A model generated the notes under the pieces. It was not told the DNA's origin and searched no databases. It worked only from the letters and a program-made list of their open reading frames with translations. Positions 41,805-41,930 of a DNA stretch of 41,930 nucleotides are shown here, one piece after another (positions within the stretch are counted from its first letter, which is position 1; each line of letters starts with the position of its first letter). This DNA is from Chromera velia. Lineage: Eukaryota; Sar; Chromeraceae. The stretch is taken from positions 5,807 through 47,736 of the forward strand of contig JAHBMJ010000426.1 of assembly GCA_018398765.1 (NCBI GenBank), given 5' to 3'. The position numbers and the translations under genes were made by a program.

Positions 41805-41930
41805 ATGAGTCAAATGGATGTACGAGACTTCTTCAAAGCAGTTCAGCCACCGCTCGGCAAACCTATAGAATCGTATACATGCAATTCCTGCGGGACGACA
41901 GCCAGAAGCAGTAGAGGGACGTCCAATCTT
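41805..41930 (+). CDS. BED zinc-finger protein, hAT transposase-like (cut by window end)
   Basis: The ATG at 41805 opens a frame that is still open at the last base (42 codons). It starts MSQMDVRDFFKAVQPPL and enters a BED finger: CNSCG, then basic residues and RGTSNL, the conserved block that normally precedes the HL..H half of the finger just beyond the window. BED fingers at the N-terminus are typical of hAT transposases and genes derived from them. The 28160 fragment is a different, more diverged family member. Whether the rest is intact cannot be seen. Confidence 0.75.
   Translation, partial: MSQMDVRDFFKAVQPPLGKPIESYTCNSCGTTARSSRGTSNL

Noticed and set aside
1..41930. tRNA, rRNA and snRNA genes
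   Set aside because: No cloverleaf-like sequence with A/B boxes and no conserved rRNA or snRNA cores were noticed by eye. A covariance-model scan (for example tRNAscan-SE or Infernal) would be needed to exclude them.

Overview
The window is nuclear DNA from a eukaryotic microbe. Genes are split by spliceosomal introns of about 50 to 1,200 nt, and intergenic space is rich in microsatellites, minisatellites and AT-rich islands with transposon remnants. A non-model protist or microalga fits; a chromerid-like alveolate is my best guess, but nothing here fixes the taxon. TAA, TAG and TGA all end intact reading frames, so the standard code is likely. In the three complete genes every intron is GT-CAG with G at donor position +5. 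Position +3 is C in just over half of the donors, which is unusual.

Layout. 1-2640: two inverted arrays of a 42-bp minisatellite around an AT-rich core. 3281-4258 (+): a two-exon BAX-inhibitor-1 gene. 4930-5505: a polypyrimidine tract. 5516-8531: AT-rich DNA, simple repeats and one isolated MYND-like finger exon. 8532-10957 (-): a gene with a helical, armadillo-like C-terminus and, at its 5' side, a tandemly duplicated 610-bp exon+intron unit. 11601-11745: a long hairpin. 12950-13139 (-): a probable first exon. 15278-21544 (-): a complete 13-exon ABCB-type half transporter. 22505-27497 (+): a complete 14-exon gene of unknown function, divergent from the transporter.

From 27950 to 36000 the window is mobile-element territory. 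It holds a deleted hAT transposon with a BED-finger transposase fragment, two nested copies of a second hAT-like family, and a third short hAT-like element, each with recognisable target duplications. It also holds a decaying minus-strand element whose frame joins a GIY-YIG-like nuclease domain to a chromodomain. From 36276 to 38474 lies a broken NTPase gene of Crinkler/RHS type (frameshift and nonsense codon), followed by the last three exons of another minus-strand gene (39284-39988) between copies of an ~80-bp repeat. The window ends inside a second BED-finger transposase-like gene (41805 onward).

The housekeeping-type genes have coherent splicing and intact domains. They show no operon-like relation; only the ABC transporter and the 14-exon gene share a divergent intergenic region. 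The most unusual points are the frame-preserving 610-bp exon duplication, the 59-bp palindromic insertion that copied a splice acceptor inside the ABC gene, the nested hAT cluster, and the GIY-YIG/chromodomain element.
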